64,000 nucleotides of DNA, from assembly GCA_031315995.1 (NCBI GenBank), contig JALDRG010000007.1, positions 62,001 through 126,000 on the forward strand, written 5' to 3'. Below, piece after piece: positions 62,020 through 64,000 of the stretch. The notes under the pieces were generated by a model that did no database searches, was not told the origin of the DNA, and was given only the letters and a program-made list of their open reading frames with translations. Source of the DNA: Nitrospira sp. GTDB taxonomy: Bacteria; Nitrospirota; Nitrospiria; Nitrospirales; Nitrospiraceae. A program made the translations under genes and the position numbers. Every line of letters starts with the position of its first letter. The first letter of the stretch is position 1.

Positions 62020-62754
62020 TCAGCGCTGCCCCGGCGTTGTTGCGCGATCTCGATCCAATCCAGGCTGCGAAGGCATAGCGGTGAGCGCCGCTCGGTATCG
62101 AATCTGGAGCTCTTCTCGTTGGTCGGGCGCGAAGAGCCGACCGGCGGAACTGACTTGCACGAGATAGTCCTCTGGCTCAAAAGTGACGTCGAACGCTGCC
62201 GAGGCCTCCGGCACATTTGGCATCTGGCGATCATACTTGCCGATATCCGGACCAGGACCATGTCGGTCGTGCGCTTCACTCAACGACAAGTAGAGGATCG
62301 GATCTCGCAGCGACAACCATCCCGTGGTGGTTTCCTCTTCGCCATGCTCCGTGGCATGGCTCAAATGAAAATAGGCACGCTCGGACGGGGAGGCTTGCGA
62401 CAGGGCTTTGGCCAGCGCCGGGGCCAGCACGGCAATCTCCTCATCCCGAAACCCTCGAGTCTTGTCGGCCTCACCGACGAACAAGCGATGAATCACATTC
62501 CGCCGTTCCCACACTCGGACGCCGCGTAGTAATGTGCCGACTTCGGTCGCGGTCAACGAGGCCGGATGGCTGTTGGCTGTCGAATCAGGATCCTGTTCAA
62601 GGCGGACCATGTTCAAGCCGGATTGATAAATCGTCTTCGTTGGCGAGGGTGCGTGGCCTGCGCAACCGGTGACGACGGTCAATCCTATGAGGACGAATAG
62701 GAATCGTACGTTCCACCGCCGCATTCGATTCGCTGAATTTCTTGTGTCCGTCAT
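62020..62754 (-). CDS. Hypothetical lipoprotein (about 244 aa)
   Basis: A protein with a signal peptide ending in the lipobox LTVVTGC, thus a likely lipoprotein. The rest is soluble, with TATEVGTLLRGVRVWERRN and ERAYFHLSHATEHGEEETTT. I do not recognise a family. The ATG at 62754 has GAGGTG six bases upstream; an ATG at 62772 overlaps the modA stop in an ATGA arrangement and would add six residues. Either way it is coupled to modA, which suggests a shared role in the envelope. Confidence 0.65.
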   Translation of the reverse strand: MTDTRNSANRMRRWNVRFLFVLIGLTVVTGCAGHAPSPTKTIYQSGLNMVRLEQDPDSTANSHPASLTATEVGTLLRGVRVWERRNVIHRLFVGEADKTRGFRDEEIAVLAPALAKALSQASPSERAYFHLSHATEHGEEETTTGWLSLRDPILYLSLSEAHDRHGPGPDIGKYDRQMPNVPEASAAFDVTFEPEDYLVQVSSAGRLFAPDQREELQIRYRAALTAMPSQPGLDRDRATTPGQR

Positions 62755-62768
62755 GGTGACACCTCGTA

Positions 62769-63575
62769 TCATTGAGTGAATCCAGCATCAGGGGACAGGC
62801 GGTCGAATCCGAATTCTTGCAACAGGGCCTGGATTTTGGGGCTCAGCAAGAACTCGATAAAATCTCCTGCTGCCGACAAGTTCTTGGATGTCCACGCGGC
62901 CACGACGCCATAACGCACGGGTGTGTGGGATTCGACCGGCGCTGTATCGAGGATACGGACGCCGGGATTGGAGACGGCATCGGTGCGATACACCACACCG
63001 ACTTCGGCGTCTCCTTTCGTGACCAGATCCAGCACGGCGCGTGAGTGTTCGCCGAAAACATACTGTGACTTTAGTTTGGGTTCCAGTTTACTGTATTTCA
63101 GAAACTGCGCGGCGACTTTTCCCACCGATGAGGTTTTGGGGTCGCCGACCGCGATGCGCCGCACGGGAACGGTTTGGAGCTCTTGAATGGATCGAATAGG
63201 CGCGGGGAGCGTCGTTCCCGTAATCAGGACCAGCGAGGTGGCCGCATAGGCGCGCTTAGTGCCGTGGATGATCAGCCCTTTGGTTTCGAGTTGATCGATT
63301 TCCTCAAAGAGGGAAGGAAGAAAGACATCGACCGGCGCGCCCTGCTCGATCTGATTGCGGAGCGTTTGGGACGGGCCGTAGATGACCCGCACGTTGATCC
63401 CGCGGTGCTGCGTTTCGAAGAGCGGGAGGATTTTTCGAAGGGCGTCCTTGAGGCTGTTGGCACCCGCGATAGTGAGCGTCTCAGATTGTGCTTGCGCGGG
63501 CTGAGGCACCCAAGGAGTTCCGAAGAGTATGCCCAGAAGAAGCGCGAGGCGTATGAAACGGAGTCGTGTCGTCAT
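62769..63575 (-). CDS. modA: Molybdate-type ABC transporter substrate-binding protein (ModA-like)
   Basis: A 268-residue periplasmic protein with a signal peptide (ALLLGILFGTPWVPQPAQAQ) and the ModA fold. Typical are TIAGANSLKDALRKILPLFE, GPSQTLRNQIEQGAPVDVFL and GDAEVGVVYRTDAV. It would bind molybdate or tungstate, needed for nitrite oxidoreductase and other molybdoenzymes. No permease (modB) or ATPase (modC) is seen in the window. Its downstream gene is the lipoprotein, and its upstream neighbour is an outer-membrane porin, so it may be part of an uptake path for oxyanions. Confidence 0.9.
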   Translation of the reverse strand: MTTRLRFIRLALLLGILFGTPWVPQPAQAQSETLTIAGANSLKDALRKILPLFETQHRGINVRVIYGPSQTLRNQIEQGAPVDVFLPSLFEEIDQLETKGLIIHGTKRAYAATSLVLITGTTLPAPIRSIQELQTVPVRRIAVGDPKTSSVGKVAAQFLKYSKLEPKLKSQYVFGEHSRAVLDLVTKGDAEVGVVYRTDAVSNPGVRILDTAPVESHTPVRYGVVAAWTSKNLSAAGDFIEFLLSPKIQALLQEFGFDRLSPDAGFTQ

Positions 63576-63614
63576 AGTCTCCCCTTGATGCGCATGAGGG
63601 CTGGACCCAAGATC

Positions 63615-64000
63615 TTAGAAATAGAACTGATACTGTACATTGAGCCGATTTTCCACGAGATCACGACCAAATCCGGGTAGGCTCTCGAACGGAAATCGAT
63701 CCGGCGCTCGCCCACCGCTTCCCATGGTGATGTGTGAGTAGTCGATCACGAACCGGTTGTTATAGGTGCCGTCCAAACTGTAGTTGATGGCAACGCCGAA
63801 TTCCTTGACCAGGTCATCGACCTGCATGGTAGAGGGATCCATCAATCCATATCGCACGGCGAGTTCGAGTTTCCTGGGTATGATGTATTTCCCTACCTGA
63901 GCGTACCAACCATAGGCTTGTCCGAGGTTGACCGACGGACCTAAAGCGACGGCGGTGCTGGGGTCGAACGGAATGGTCCCTGAATCGGCACTGCGTACCC
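63615..64000 (-). CDS. Outer-membrane porin, C-terminal part (cut by window end)
   Basis: The frame is open to the right edge, so only the last ~127 residues are seen. They are antiparallel beta-strands with alternating residues and end in QYQFYF, the C-terminal aromatic signature of outer-membrane barrels. The segment WYAQVGKYIIPRKLELAVRY and the following Asp-rich loops resemble phosphate-selective porins O/P. It lies 39 bp upstream of modA on the same strand and may bring oxyanions to it. The identity is moderately sure. Confidence 0.7.
   Translation of the reverse strand, partial: VRSADSGTIPFDPSTAVALGPSVNLGQAYGWYAQVGKYIIPRKLELAVRYGLMDPSTMQVDDLVKEFGVAINYSLDGTYNNRFVIDYSHITMGSGGRAPDRFPFESLPGFGRDLVENRLNVQYQFYF

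Overview
The window looks like a chromosomal segment of a Nitrospira-type bacterium (phylum Nitrospirota). This is inferred from the mixture of genes: a Ycf46-like AAA ATPase, an RRM RNA-binding protein, a DnaE2/ImuB mutasome, DUF3597, DUF5069 and DUF2024 proteins, and several globins. There is no rRNA or other decisive marker. The sequence is GC-rich (high 50s percent by eye), densely coding and has genes on both strands. I saw no rRNA, tRNA, insertion sequence, prophage or CRISPR array. The genes at both ends are cut by the window edge.

Positions 1-16,800: a BON protein with a Lys/Glu/Pro heptad tail, an MFS exporter, a glycogen-debranching-type glucosidase, an M28 peptidase coupled to a DUF5069 gene, and a cold-shock-like run (RRM protein, DEAD-box helicase, FKBP isomerase). 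A BrkB-family membrane protein, a DUF748 protein, a PPi-type phosphofructokinase and an aldose 1-epimerase follow. Positions 16,800-29,700: a TPR protein, an AAA ATPase next to a J-domain/ERCC4-nuclease fusion, galE, and an ion-homeostasis block (DUF21/CNNM protein, MgtE, a soluble MgtE_N-CBS paralogue, an MscS-like channel).

Positions 32,669-36,851 (minus strand) hold what I consider the most interesting system: a five-gene operon resembling the Pseudomonas Fap functional-amyloid locus. In transcription order it encodes a Gly/Asn/Ser/Thr-rich secreted repeat protein, a small exported protein, a C39-like cysteine peptidase, a second exported protein, and an outer-membrane beta-barrel. The two small exported proteins both carry a double-glycine motif just after the signal peptide, which suggests they are substrates of the peptidase. 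A 14-bp hairpin separates the major-subunit gene from the rest. A 1.25-kb, visibly AT-richer gap upstream carries a tandem palindrome.

Positions 38,100-50,300: DUF3597, trmL, a ferritin-like protein, a three-gene set (CCAEP-tail radical SAM, DUF169, ATP-grasp), a GDSL lipoprotein, kup and tex. Positions 50,500-55,340: an SOS-type mutagenesis operon (lexA-like repressor, imuB, dnaE2, no imuA) with a perfect palindromic operator that runs into the repressor start codon. Positions 55,700-58,600: DUF2024, a Cys-rich MarR regulator, an exported truncated haemoglobin, a protoglobin and a flavin-fold oxidase, which look like a gas or nitrosative-stress group. Positions 58,900-64,000: a sigma-54 two-component system, a lipoprotein, modA and the end of a porin gene.
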